Assembly: GCA_019119815.1 (NCBI GenBank) | Contig: DWWH01000007.1 | Span: 1 to 64,000 of the forward strand | Length of the DNA stretch: 64,000 nucleotides | From: Candidatus Eisenbergiella intestinipullorum | GTDB lineage: Bacteria; Bacillota; Clostridia; Lachnospirales; Lachnospiraceae | Reading direction: 5' to 3' | In this document: in pieces, positions 41,608-50,060 of the stretch | How positions within the stretch are numbered: the first letter of the stretch is position 1 | How the letters are laid out: each line of letters begins with the position of its first letter | The notes under the pieces: generated by a model | The model's database searches: none | What the model was told of the DNA's origin: nothing | What the model saw: only the letters and a program-made list of their open reading frames with translations | Program-made: the position numbers and the translations under genes

Positions 41608-43641
41608 ATGGATCAGAAAGAATACAGCAACCCCCTTTCTTTGAGAAAGGTGCAGGTGACGGACGAGTTCTGGAAAAATGAGATGGAGCTGGTGAGAAAG
41701 GAGGTCATCCCTTATCAGTGGGAGGCGTTAAACGACCGGATTCCGGACGCGGATCCCAGCTTTTCCATGCGCAATTTCAAGGTGGCGGGAAGGCTGAATG
41801 AAAAGAGAAGGAAAGAGGGAGACGCCTACCGCCCGGTGAAGTGGCCGCTGGAATTCCAGCCGCTGCCGGAGGATATGGATCATCTGGAGGAGCGGTTTTA
41901 CGGGTGCCTGTTCCAGGACAGCGATTTTTCCAAGTGGATCGAGGCGGTGGGCTATTCCCTGACCCAGCATCCGGACCCGGAGCTGGAGAAGACGGCGGAT
42001 GAGGCCATCGACATCGTCTGCGCCGCCCAGCTGGAAAACGGTTATCTGGATACCTATTATATCATCAGCGATCAGGACAAAATCTTCACCAATCTGAAGG
42101 ACAACCATGAGCTGTACTGCTTCGGTCATCTGACCGAGGGCGCGGTGGCCTATTATCAGGCCACGGGAAAGGATAAGCTCCTGAAGGCCGCGGAGCGGTA
42201 CGCGGATTATATTTCTTCCTGCTTCGGACCGGAAGAAGGAAAGAAAAAGGGCTATCCCGGCCATGAGATCGCGGAGATGGCGCTGGTGCGCCTGTATGAG
42301 CAGACCGGGGAAAAGAAGTATCTGGAGCTGAGCCGGTTTTTCGTAGACCAGAGAGGGACCAGGCCCTATTACTTCGATCTGGAGCAGCCGGACCGGGTAA
42401 AGAAGGGACATGAGAACGAGGAGCGTTACGCCTACAATCAGGCTCACCGGCCGGTCCGTCAGCAGGACGAGGCGGTGGGACATGCGGTGCGCGCGGTCTA
42501 TCTGTATTCCGGCATGGCGGATGTGGCGCGCCTGACCGGAGACGAGAGCCTGTATGCGGCCTGTGAAAGGCTTTGGGAGAACATGACGCAGAAGAAAATG
42601 TACATTACGGGCGGCATCGGAGCCACGCATATCGGAGAGGCATTTTCCTTTAACTATGATCTTCCCAATGACACCGCCTATGCGGAGACCTGCGCCTCCA
42701 TCGGTCTGGTGTTCTTTGCCAGAAGAATGCTGCAGATCAAAGCGGACAGCCGTTATGCGGACGTGATGGAGCGGGCGCTTTACAACGGCATTTTAAGCGG
42801 CATGGCGCTGGACGGAAAGAGCTTTTTCTATGTGAATCCGCTGGAAAGCCTTCCGGAGGCCTGTCACAAGGATGAGAGGAAATTCCATGTGAAGCCTGTG
42901 CGCCAGAAATGGTTCGGCTGTGCCTGCTGTCCGCCCAATATCGCAAGGCTTGTCAGCTCCATCGCTTCTTATGCTTATACCCAGTCGGAGGATGCGCTCT
43001 ACGTGCATCTGTATATGGGAAGCACCCTGGAGTGTGAATTCGGCGGAAAGAAGGCAGACATCCGCATGGAATCCGGCTTCCCCTGGAACGGCAGGGTGAC
43101 GGTGGAGATGAGACTGGATGAGGAGGCGGAATTCACCCTGGCCCTGCGCCTCCCGGGCTGGTGCGAAGGCTGGACGGTGAACGGAAAGGCCGGCGTGCCG
43201 GAAGGCGGGACCGTAAAGGATGGCTATCTCTATCTGCACAGAAACTGGAAGGATGCGGACAGGCTGGAACTGGATTTCCCCATGACCGTCCGGGTTATGG
43301 AAGCGGACAGCAGAGTGCGCGAGGACATCGGCCGCGTGGCCGTGACCAGAGGCCCTGTGGTCTATTGCATGGAAGAGGCGGACAACGGCAGAGATCTGCA
43401 TCTGTGCGTGCTTCCTGATGAGGCGGAGCTGACAGAAGAGCAGGGCGACATACTGGGCGTTCCGGTGGTGAAGGTGACGGCAGAGGGGCTCAGACAGAAG
43501 CCGGAGGAGAAGGCAGAGGGAGAACTCTACCGGGTACACCGCAGGGCAGGATATGATGCGGCAAAGCTCACCTTTATTCCCTATTTTACCTGGGCAAACC
43601 GGGGAGAGGGAGAGATGCAGGTATTTGTGAGAGCAAAATAA
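41608..43641 (+). CDS. Beta-L-arabinofuranosidase, GH127 family
   Basis: A 677-residue enzyme without a signal peptide, so probably cytoplasmic. The catalytic machinery of GH127 is visible: GEAF with the acid/base Glu, AETC with zinc-binding Glu and Cys 16 residues later, and GCACCPPNIAR holding the nucleophile Cys and further zinc ligands (compared with HypBA1 from memory). The (alpha/alpha)6 barrel is followed by C-terminal beta-sandwich domains (about 450-670). It would release beta-L-arabinofuranose from plant cell-wall or extensin oligosaccharides. The start at 41608 follows GAGGTAAGG. The divergent AraC gene is the likely regulator. Confidence 0.92.
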   Translation: MDQKEYSNPLSLRKVQVTDEFWKNEMELVRKEVIPYQWEALNDRIPDADPSFSMRNFKVAGRLNEKRRKEGDAYRPVKWPLEFQPLPEDMDHLEERFYGCLFQDSDFSKWIEAVGYSLTQHPDPELEKTADEAIDIVCAAQLENGYLDTYYIISDQDKIFTNLKDNHELYCFGHLTEGAVAYYQATGKDKLLKAAERYADYISSCFGPEEGKKKGYPGHEIAEMALVRLYEQTGEKKYLELSRFFVDQRGTRPYYFDLEQPDRVKKGHENEERYAYNQAHRPVRQQDEAVGHAVRAVYLYSGMADVARLTGDESLYAACERLWENMTQKKMYITGGIGATHIGEAFSFNYDLPNDTAYAETCASIGLVFFARRMLQIKADSRYADVMERALYNGILSGMALDGKSFFYVNPLESLPEACHKDERKFHVKPVRQKWFGCACCPPNIARLVSSIASYAYTQSEDALYVHLYMGSTLECEFGGKKADIRMESGFPWNGRVTVEMRLDEEAEFTLALRLPGWCEGWTVNGKAGVPEGGTVKDGYLYLHRNWKDADRLELDFPMTVRVMEADSRVREDIGRVAVTRGPVVYCMEEADNGRDLHLCVLPDEAELTEEQGDILGVPVVKVTAEGLRQKPEEKAEGELYRVHRRAGYDAAKLTFIPYFTWANRGEGEMQVFVRAK

Positions 43642-43696
43642 GGACAGGCAGTCCGGAATCAGGAATATAAGGAAAAGGGCGAAATGCCGGAAGGGG

Positions 43697-43739
43697 TGCG
43701 CCGCAGAAGGAAAAAGGCTTCTGCGGCGCATCCGTTTTT
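43697..43739 (+). terminator. Intrinsic terminator of GH127
   Basis: A perfect 13-bp stem (43697-43709 with 43718-43730) and an 8-nt loop, followed by TCCGTTTTT. It lies 56 nt after the GH127 stop. Confidence 0.85.
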
Positions 43740-43779
43740 GCCCGGTTTTTCAGCTTTTGACGGGATCGCCAGGAAGGGA

Positions 43780-43808
43780 TTGCCTTTTTCAGAAACCCAA
43801 CGTATAAT
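43780..43808 (+). promoter_or_regulatory. SigA promoter of the SGNH hydrolase gene
   Basis: TTGCCT at 43780-43785 and a perfect TATAAT at 43803-43808 are 17 bp apart. The leader to the GTG start is about 120 nt. Confidence 0.65.
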
Positions 43809-43936
43809 AGGGATGCTGTTTCAGAGGGATTTACCGGTCGGAGCCTGCAAGATTCCGATATGGAGGGCAGACCGGACCATGTGTGGTCGGTCGCATGCCC
43901 GGTCAGAATTTGCAACGCTTCAGAATGGAGGTAAGG

Positions 43937-44638
43937 GTGAAGAACAGGAAAGACGTACATAAGGGCAAAAGATATGGCCTCGGTCTCGCGGCGGCAGCTT
44001 TTGCGGCCGGTCTGCTGGTTTTTCCGCCTCTGTCGGCACATGCGCAGGGAGCTGCTGCGGAGGCCGGACAGGAGGAGGCGCGCGGACAGGCTCCGCAGGC
44101 CGCTGGGAAAGCGGAGGCAGGAGCAGAAGAAGCCGGAGAGAAGGCGGAAGAAGAACAGGACATCATCTTTGTGGGGGATTCCCGGTTCGTGCAGATGGAG
44201 GACGCGGCGGGAGAAAATCCTTACCGCTGGATCGCCAAAGTCTCGCAGGGATATGACTGGTTTTCCGAGGTGGCTGTGCCTGAGATCGACGAGGCGGCAC
44301 AAAGCGGGACGAAGATCCTGATCAACCTGGGGGTCAATGATGTGGCCAACGAAAAGGCATATGCAGGACTGGTGAACCGCAAGGCGGCAGAGTGGGAGGA
44401 AAAGGGAGCAGAGGTCTATTATTCCTCCGTCAACCCGGTCGAGGACGGCCGCTACGTCACGGAAGAGAAAGTGGAAAGCTTCAACCGCAGCCTGCAGGAG
44501 GATCTGGATCCGTCCGTGGAGTGGATCGACAGCTTTTCCTGGCTGAAGGAGGAGGGCTATACGCTGACAGACGGTCTGCATTTTTCAGAGGAGACCAGCG
44601 AAAGGCTGTACGCATTTTACCTGTCCAGTCTGGAATAG
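43937..44638 (+). CDS. Secreted SGNH-type hydrolase
   Basis: A 233-residue protein with a signal peptide (about residues 1-33, YGLGLAAAAFAAGLLVFPP then SAHAQ as the cleavage region) and an Ala/Glu/Gly-rich linker. The SGNH fold has the block I motif IIFVGDSRF with the catalytic Ser, block III ILINLGVNDV, and block V TDGLHFSEET with the Asp-His pair. It probably removes an acyl group from a glycan or lipid outside the cell. The start is GTG at 43937 with GGAGG five nt upstream. It has its own promoter and stands just before trkA. Confidence 0.85.
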   Translation: MKNRKDVHKGKRYGLGLAAAAFAAGLLVFPPLSAHAQGAAAEAGQEEARGQAPQAAGKAEAGAEEAGEKAEEEQDIIFVGDSRFVQMEDAAGENPYRWIAKVSQGYDWFSEVAVPEIDEAAQSGTKILINLGVNDVANEKAYAGLVNRKAAEWEEKGAEVYYSSVNPVEDGRYVTEEKVESFNRSLQEDLDPSVEWIDSFSWLKEEGYTLTDGLHFSEETSERLYAFYLSSLE

Positions 44639-44706
44639 TTTCCGGGCAAACGGAAGAGGCCTGCTCTCAAATGACAGGAATTCAAGAAAACGGAAGAAGG
44701 GAAACG

Positions 44707-46065
44707 ATGAAGATCATTATCGCAGGCTGCGGCAAGGTTGGCTATATCCTGGCGGAGCAGCTCAATGAAGAAGGACATGAGATCACGATCATTGATACCA
44801 ATGAGGAAAAGATCAATATGGTGGGCAATCTTCTGGATGTGATGTGCATCCAGGGAAATGCCACCAGCTACCGGGTGCAGGAGGAAGCCGGCGTGAAGGA
44901 AGCCGATCTGCTGATCGCAGTCACGAACAAGGATGAGGTGAATCTCCTCTGCTGCCTGATCGCCAGGAAGGCAGGGCATTGCCAGACCATCGCCAGGGTG
45001 CGCGATCCCGGCTACTATGCGGAGATCGGTTTCATCAAGGAGGAGCTGGGTCTGTCCATGGCAATCAATCCGGAGCTGGCTGCGGCGGCGGACATCGCCA
45101 GGCTGATCCAGATCCCGTCCGCCATGGAGGTGGATACCTTTGCCAAGGGAAAAGTGGACCTGGTGCGCTTCCGGATCCCGAAGGGTTCCGCCTGGGGCGG
45201 GAAAAAGATCATCGATGCCAGCAGAAAGGTGGGCGGAAATCTTCTGATCTGCGTGATCGAACGGGAGAACCACCAGGTCCTGATCCCGGATGGAAACGTG
45301 GTGCTGCATGAAGGGGACTACATTTCCGTGATCGTGCCGCCGGACCGGATGAAAGCGCTTTTTTCCAGCATCGGGATCGAAAGCAGGATGATCCACGACG
45401 TGATCATCGCCGGCGGCGGCAAGCTGGCCTACTATCTGGCGAGCAAGCTTCTGCAGTCCAGGATCCAGGTGCGCATCATTGAAAACAACCGGGCCAGATG
45501 CGATGAACTGAGCGAGCTCCTTCCGAAGGCCATGATCATCTACGGCGACGCGACGGACACGGCTCTTCTGAAGGAGGAAGGGCTGGAAAATGCGGATGCC
45601 TTTGTCTCCCTTACGGGCCTGGATGAGGAAAATGTGATGCTTTCCTGCTATGCGGGAAGGGTGTCAAAGGCCAAGATCATCACCAAGATCACCAAGATCA
45701 GCTACGGCGGTATCATCGACAGCTTCGACGTGGGCAGCGTCATCAGCCCCAGGCATCTGACCACAGAGCTGATCAGCCAGTATGTCCGCTGCATGCAGAA
45801 CTCCCTGGGAAGCGCGGTGGAAGCGGTCTACCGCATGGTGGACAACAAGGTGGAAGCGCTGGAATTTTCTGTGAAAAAGGGCGCGAAGGTTCTGGACATC
45901 CCTCTTGCGGAGATGAAGCTGAAGGACAATCTGCTCTTGTGCAGCATCGTAAGAAGAGGAAAGATGATCCTCCCTTCCGGCCAGGACCGGATCCAGGCGG
46001 GAGATACGGTGATCGTCGTCACCACGCACAAGGGGCTGGATGAGATCGAGGACATTCTCGCCTGA
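44707..46065 (+). CDS. trkA: Trk potassium uptake regulator TrkA
   Basis: A 452-residue cytosolic protein with two tandem RCK modules. Each has an NAD-binding Rossmann fold (IIIAGCGKVGYILAEQL at the N-terminus and VIIAGGGKLAYYLASKLL near residue 233) followed by a TrkA_C domain. It binds NAD(H)/ATP and gates the TrkH channel. The start at 44707 matches the family; the frame is open upstream through the SGNH gene but is not coding there. trkH follows after 47 nt. Confidence 0.95.
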   Translation: MKIIIAGCGKVGYILAEQLNEEGHEITIIDTNEEKINMVGNLLDVMCIQGNATSYRVQEEAGVKEADLLIAVTNKDEVNLLCCLIARKAGHCQTIARVRDPGYYAEIGFIKEELGLSMAINPELAAAADIARLIQIPSAMEVDTFAKGKVDLVRFRIPKGSAWGGKKIIDASRKVGGNLLICVIERENHQVLIPDGNVVLHEGDYISVIVPPDRMKALFSSIGIESRMIHDVIIAGGGKLAYYLASKLLQSRIQVRIIENNRARCDELSELLPKAMIIYGDATDTALLKEEGLENADAFVSLTGLDEENVMLSCYAGRVSKAKIITKITKISYGGIIDSFDVGSVISPRHLTTELISQYVRCMQNSLGSAVEAVYRMVDNKVEALEFSVKKGAKVLDIPLAEMKLKDNLLLCSIVRRGKMILPSGQDRIQAGDTVIVVTTHKGLDEIEDILA

Positions 46066-46112
46066 ACCGGGCCTCCGGGTGAAAACAATATGCGGAATCG
46101 AGGAATATTTTC

Positions 46113-47549
46113 ATGAATTACAAAAGCATTGGCTACATTCTCGGCTGGATCATGCGGGTGGAAGGAGTCTTTCTGTTCCTTCCGGTGATCGTCGCCCTGA
46201 TCTATGGTGAAGATGTCTGGAGCGTTTACCTGATCTGCGCCGTGCTGACCCTGGCCGCAGGGCTCCTGCTCTCCTGGAAGCGGAGCGGAAATTTTCAGCT
46301 GTTTGCCAGAGAGGGATATGTGGCGGTGGCTCTTGGCTGGGTGGTGATGAGCCTGATCGGGGCGGTCCCGCTGTGGGCCACCGGAGACATCCCTCATTTT
46401 GTGGATGCGCTCTTTGAGATCATTTCCGGCTTTACCACCACCGGCTCCAGCATCCTGGTGAACGTGGAGGCCCTTTCCCGCGGCGGCATGTTCTGGCGCT
46501 GCTTTTCTCACTGGATCGGGGGCATGGGGGTTCTGGTATTCCTTCTTCAGATCATCCCTCTTTCCAGCGGGCAGACCATGTATCTGATGCGGGCGGAAAG
46601 CCCGGGCCCCACAGTCAGTAAGCTGGTCCCCAGAATGCGTCAGACCGCGTTTGTGCTGTACGGCATCTATCTTGCCATGTCGGTTTTGGAGATCTTCTTT
46701 CTGCTGATCGGAGGTATGCCTTTGTTTGACACGCTCTGCACCACCTTCGGATCCGCGGGAACCGGAGGCTTTGCCATCTGGTCGGACAGCATGGCCAGGT
46801 ACAGCCCCTATCTGCAGGTTGTGGTCACCATATTTATGTTCCTGTTCGGCGTGAACTTCAGCTTTTATTATCTGCTCCTGACAAAGCGGGCGAAGGAGGC
46901 ATTCCGGATCGAGGAGGTGAGGGCCTACTTCGGGATCTTCGCGGCGGCTACCATACTGATCGCCTTCAACATCCTTTCTCAGGTGGGCGATCTGGCGGAC
47001 AGCTTCCGGCATGCGGCCTTCCAGGTTTCCTCCATCATGACCACCACCGGCTTCGCCACCACGGACTTCAACCAGTGGCCGGAATTTTCCCGGACCCTTC
47101 TGGTGCTGCTGATGTTCATCGGCGCCTGTGCGGGCAGCACCGGCGGCGGGATCAAGGTTTCCAGAGTCCTGATGTATCTGAAGACCATCAAAAAGAAGCT
47201 GGCGTTTCTGGTCCATCCCAGGAGCGTGAAGGTGGTCCTGATGGACGGCAAGAAGATGGAACACACGGTGGTGCGTGCGGCGAATATCTTCCTTATCACC
47301 TACCTGGGCATCCTGGCGGCGTCCATCCTGGTGGTCAGTCTGGACGGGAGCGATTTTACCACCACGGTGACCGCTGTGATCACGGCTCTCAACAACGTGG
47401 GCCCCGGCCTTTCCCTGGTGGGTCCCATGGGGAATTTTGCCTTTTTTTCTGACCTGTCTAAATTTGTGCTGATGTTCGACATGCTGGCAGGGCGGCTGGA
47501 GATCTTCCCGCTGCTGCTCTTATTCGTGCCCTATACCTGGAAAAAATGA
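46113..47549 (+). CDS. trkH: Trk potassium transporter subunit TrkH
   Basis: A 478-residue membrane protein with four pore-loop repeats. Selectivity-filter glycines are seen in EIISGFTTTGSSI, TFGSAGTGGFAIWSD, IMTTTGFATTDFNQWP and ALNNVGPGLSLVGPMGNF. It takes up K+ together with TrkA. The length fits the family (about 480). The stop overlaps the start of the pyrH promoter. An osmotic or pH link for the pair is general family knowledge. Confidence 0.95.
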   Translation: MNYKSIGYILGWIMRVEGVFLFLPVIVALIYGEDVWSVYLICAVLTLAAGLLLSWKRSGNFQLFAREGYVAVALGWVVMSLIGAVPLWATGDIPHFVDALFEIISGFTTTGSSILVNVEALSRGGMFWRCFSHWIGGMGVLVFLLQIIPLSSGQTMYLMRAESPGPTVSKLVPRMRQTAFVLYGIYLAMSVLEIFFLLIGGMPLFDTLCTTFGSAGTGGFAIWSDSMARYSPYLQVVVTIFMFLFGVNFSFYYLLLTKRAKEAFRIEEVRAYFGIFAAATILIAFNILSQVGDLADSFRHAAFQVSSIMTTTGFATTDFNQWPEFSRTLLVLLMFIGACAGSTGGGIKVSRVLMYLKTIKKKLAFLVHPRSVKVVLMDGKKMEHTVVRAANIFLITYLGILAASILVVSLDGSDFTTTVTAVITALNNVGPGLSLVGPMGNFAFFSDLSKFVLMFDMLAGRLEIFPLLLLFVPYTWKK

Positions 47550-47579
47550 TTGCGCATCCGCCGGGTGGGATGCTATAAT
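47550..47579 (+). promoter_or_regulatory. SigA promoter of pyrH
   Basis: TTGCGC at 47550-47555 and a perfect TATAAT at 47574-47579 are 18 bp apart, beginning at the trkH stop. It gives the pyrH-frr block its own promoter in place of read-through from tsf. Confidence 0.7.
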
Positions 47580-47682
47580 TTTGCCAGACAGAGCCGGAAG
47601 AGGCGTTTTGCCCTTTGGGGCCGGCAGGAGAGTTCCGCAGACGGGCGGGCTTTTACAGAAAAAAGAAGAAATGGAGGCTGTT

Positions 47683-48378
47683 ATGCAAAGAATTTTGCTG
47701 AAGCTGAGCGGGGAGGCCCTCGCAGGCGATAAAAAGCATGGCTTCGATGAGGCGACGGTGAGAAAGGTGGCCGCTCAGATCGCGCAGGTCGTAAAGGATG
47801 GCGTACAGGTGGGCGTGGTGATCGGCGGCGGAAACTTCTGGAGAGGGAGGACCAGCGAGAATATGGACCGCACGAAGGCGGATCAGATCGGCATGCTGGC
47901 CACCGTCATGAACTGTATCTATGTGTCTGAGATGTGCCGGGCGGAGGGGCTTGCTACCTGCGTTTATACGCCTTTTGCCTGCGGCTCCTTCACAAAGCTG
48001 TTTTCCAAGGATGAAGCGGTGGCCTGCATGGAAGCGGGCGGCGTCGCCTTTTTTGCAGGAGGGACCGGACATCCCTATTTTTCCACGGATACGGGAGTGC
48101 TGCTGCGCGCCATCGAGGTGGAAGCGGATGTGATCCTGCTCGCCAAGTCCATCGACGGTGTCTATGATGATGATCCGGCAAAAAATCCGGCTGCGAAGAA
48201 ATACGATGAGGTTTCCATCGACGAGGTGATCGAAAAGAATCTCCAGGTGGTGGATATGACTGCCTCCATCCTGGCAAGGGACAACCATATGCCCATGTGG
48301 GTCTTCGGTCTGGGAGAGGAGAACAGCATCGTCAATACGATGAATGGAAATTTTCACGGAACCAGAGTCACCGTCTGA
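47683..48378 (+). CDS. pyrH: UMP kinase
   Basis: A 231-residue amino-acid-kinase-fold enzyme that phosphorylates UMP to UDP. Signatures are RILLKLSGEALAG, VGVVIGGGNFWRGR, and the TGHPYFSTDTGVLLRA block. The start at 47683 follows GGAGGCTGTT; an ATG 12 nt earlier contains the ribosome site and is less likely. It normally follows tsf, but here it follows the Trk genes. frr comes next after 136 nt. Confidence 0.96.
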   Translation: MQRILLKLSGEALAGDKKHGFDEATVRKVAAQIAQVVKDGVQVGVVIGGGNFWRGRTSENMDRTKADQIGMLATVMNCIYVSEMCRAEGLATCVYTPFACGSFTKLFSKDEAVACMEAGGVAFFAGGTGHPYFSTDTGVLLRAIEVEADVILLAKSIDGVYDDDPAKNPAAKKYDEVSIDEVIEKNLQVVDMTASILARDNHMPMWVFGLGEENSIVNTMNGNFHGTRVTV

Positions 48379-48398
48379 CCGGAAAGAGCGGAACCTGT

Positions 48399-48427
48399 GC
48401 CGGAAAGATATGCCTTCCGGCTGTTTT
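48399..48427 (+). terminator. Weak hairpin/terminator between pyrH and frr
   Basis: GCCGGAA at 48399-48405 pairs with TTCCGGC at 48415-48421, then TGTTTT. The short stem and T run suggest partial termination or attenuation ahead of frr. Confidence 0.4.
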
Positions 48428-48482
48428 GGGATCTCAGAATCCGTCTGATGACGGACCTCCCTTAAGGATAAAGGATAAAAAA

Positions 48483-48496
48483 GCCGCCTGAGCGGC
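48483..48496 (+). repeat. GCCGC/GCGGC hairpin before frr
   Basis: GCCGC at 48483-48487 pairs with GCGGC at 48492-48496, followed by AGAA and GAGAGG. It lies 18 nt before the frr start and resembles the hairpins before GH127, sigE and nrdR, with a slightly shorter stem. Confidence 0.55.
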
Positions 48497-48514
48497 AGAA
48501 TGAGAGGATAGAGC

Positions 48515-49066
48515 ATGAACGAGAAGTTACAGCAGTTTGACAGTAAGATGAGGAAAACCTGCGATCACCTGGCGGCGGAATTCGCGACCATCCGTGCCGG
48601 AAGGGCCAATCCCCATGTGCTCGACAGGATCAAGGTGAATTATTATGGTTCTCCCACGCCTATCCAGCAGGTGGGAAACATCACGGTTCCCGAACCCCGG
48701 ATGATCCAGATCGCTCCCTGGGAGAAGTCGCTGATCCGGGAGATCGAGAAGGCGATCATGGCCTCCGATGTGGGAATCACGCCCTCCAATGACGGAAATG
48801 TGATCCGTCTGGTTTTCCCGGAGGTGACGGAGGAACGCAGAAAGGCTCTGGTAAAGGATGTAAAGAAGAAGGGCGAGGAAGGCAAGGTGGCCGTCCGCAA
48901 CATCCGCAGGGACGGAAACGACGCTTTCAAGAAGCTGGCAAAGGAGGATGTCTCTGAGGACGAGATCAAGGAGCTGGAAAGCGAGCTTCAGAAGCTGACA
49001 GACAAGTACATCAAGGAAGTGGACAAGCTGGTGGAGGAGAAGTCCAAGGAGATCATGACCGTGTAG
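48515..49066 (+). CDS. frr: Ribosome recycling factor
   Basis: A 183-residue protein that splits post-termination ribosomes with EF-G. The tRNA-like fold shows the signatures LAAEFATIRAGRANPHVLD, then YYGSPTPIQQVGNI and VRNIRRDGNDAFKKL. The length matches the family (about 185). GAGAGGATAGAGC precedes the ATG. A terminator follows, so uppS may be transcribed separately. Confidence 0.96.
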   Translation: MNEKLQQFDSKMRKTCDHLAAEFATIRAGRANPHVLDRIKVNYYGSPTPIQQVGNITVPEPRMIQIAPWEKSLIREIEKAIMASDVGITPSNDGNVIRLVFPEVTEERRKALVKDVKKKGEEGKVAVRNIRRDGNDAFKKLAKEDVSEDEIKELESELQKLTDKYIKEVDKLVEEKSKEIMTV

Positions 49067-49080
49067 GCAGCGGTGACAGG

Positions 49081-49108
49081 AGGGGCAGGCAGGCGCTTGT
49101 CCCTTTTT
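49081..49108 (+). terminator. Intrinsic terminator of frr
   Basis: A 10-bp stem with G-T wobbles (49081-49090 with 49095-49104), a 4-nt loop and five T residues. It separates frr from the uppS leader. Confidence 0.6.
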
Positions 49109-49154
49109 GCGAGGAAAGATTGGGAAATAAGCCTGACAGCTTAGTTTTTCAATC

Positions 49155-49229
49155 GGCGGTTTTGCGCCGAAGCACAAAACTGCTGTGATCGCTGAGGAGA
49201 AAGCACATGCTCTCCTCGCGGCCTCAGCG
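49155..49229 (+). promoter_or_regulatory. Structured leader of uppS with alternative hairpins
   Basis: GAGGAGA (49194-49200) can pair with TCTCCTC (49211-49217), while the overlapping CGCTGAGG (49190-49197) can pair with CCTCAGCG (49222-49229), so only one can form at a time. A GTTTTG/CAAAAC hairpin lies just upstream. The element ends 27 nt before the uppS start. Switching function is inferred. Confidence 0.4.
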
Positions 49230-49256
49230 TGAGAAGGCTTCGGCATGGAGGAGAAA

Positions 49257-49973
49257 ATGGCAGAACGGAAAATACCAAATCATGTGGCGATCATCCTGGA
49301 CGGGAACGGCCGGTGGGCGAAGGCAAAGGGAATGCCGAGAAACTACGGGCATGTTCAGGGGGCAAAGCGGGTGGAAGAGATCTGTGAGGAGGCATACCGG
49401 ATGGGGATCCATTATCTGACGGTATACGCCTTTTCCACGGAAAACTGGAACCGGCCGAAGGATGAGGTGGATGCGCTGATGGGGCTTCTGCGCAACTATA
49501 TGAAGACCTGTCTGCGCACCGCCTCCAGGAACAACATGTGCGTCAGAGTGCTGGGGGACAAGACCCGGCTGGACGAGGACATCAGGAGCCGGATCGATCA
49601 GCTGGAAAAGTCCACCAGAGCCAACAGCGGCCTGCATTTTCAGATCGCGCTGAACTACGGCGGGAGGGATGAGATCCGCCGGGCGGTGCGCACGCTGGCA
49701 GAGCGGGTGAAGGAAGGAAGCCTGGAGCCGGAAATGATCAGCGAGGAGCTGATCAGCGATACGCTGGATACGGCGGGCCTGCCGGAGCCGGATCTGCTGA
49801 TCCGGACCTGCGGAGAGCAGCGCATTTCCAATTTCCTGCTGTGGCAGCTGGCCTATACGGAATTCTATTTTACATCCGTGGCATGGCCGGATTTTACGAA
49901 GGAAGAATTGGAGAAGGCCGTGGAGGCATATAATCACAGAGACAGAAGATACGGTCTGGTAAAGGATGCGTAG
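49257..49973 (+). CDS. uppS: Isoprenyl (undecaprenyl) diphosphate synthase
   Basis: A 238-residue cis-prenyltransferase that makes the C55 lipid carrier for peptidoglycan. Signatures are HVAIILDGNGRWAKAKG with the catalytic Asp, GHVQGAKRVEEI, YAFSTENWNRP and the terminal PEPDLLIRTCGEQRISNFLLWQ. LDGNGRWA replaces the more usual MDGNGRWA. The start at 49257 is chosen because GGAGGAG lies five nt before it; the ATG at 49245 would overlap that site. cdsA follows after 87 nt. Confidence 0.95.
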   Translation: MAERKIPNHVAIILDGNGRWAKAKGMPRNYGHVQGAKRVEEICEEAYRMGIHYLTVYAFSTENWNRPKDEVDALMGLLRNYMKTCLRTASRNNMCVRVLGDKTRLDEDIRSRIDQLEKSTRANSGLHFQIALNYGGRDEIRRAVRTLAERVKEGSLEPEMISEELISDTLDTAGLPEPDLLIRTCGEQRISNFLLWQLAYTEFYFTSVAWPDFTKEELEKAVEAYNHRDRRYGLVKDA

Positions 49974-50060
49974 GCTTCCCCTCCGGGAAAACGGAAGGCC
50001 GGAAAAAAGCGCAGAAAAAACCGGAGGAACACGGATAAAGGACAGACGAGGAGGAAAAAT

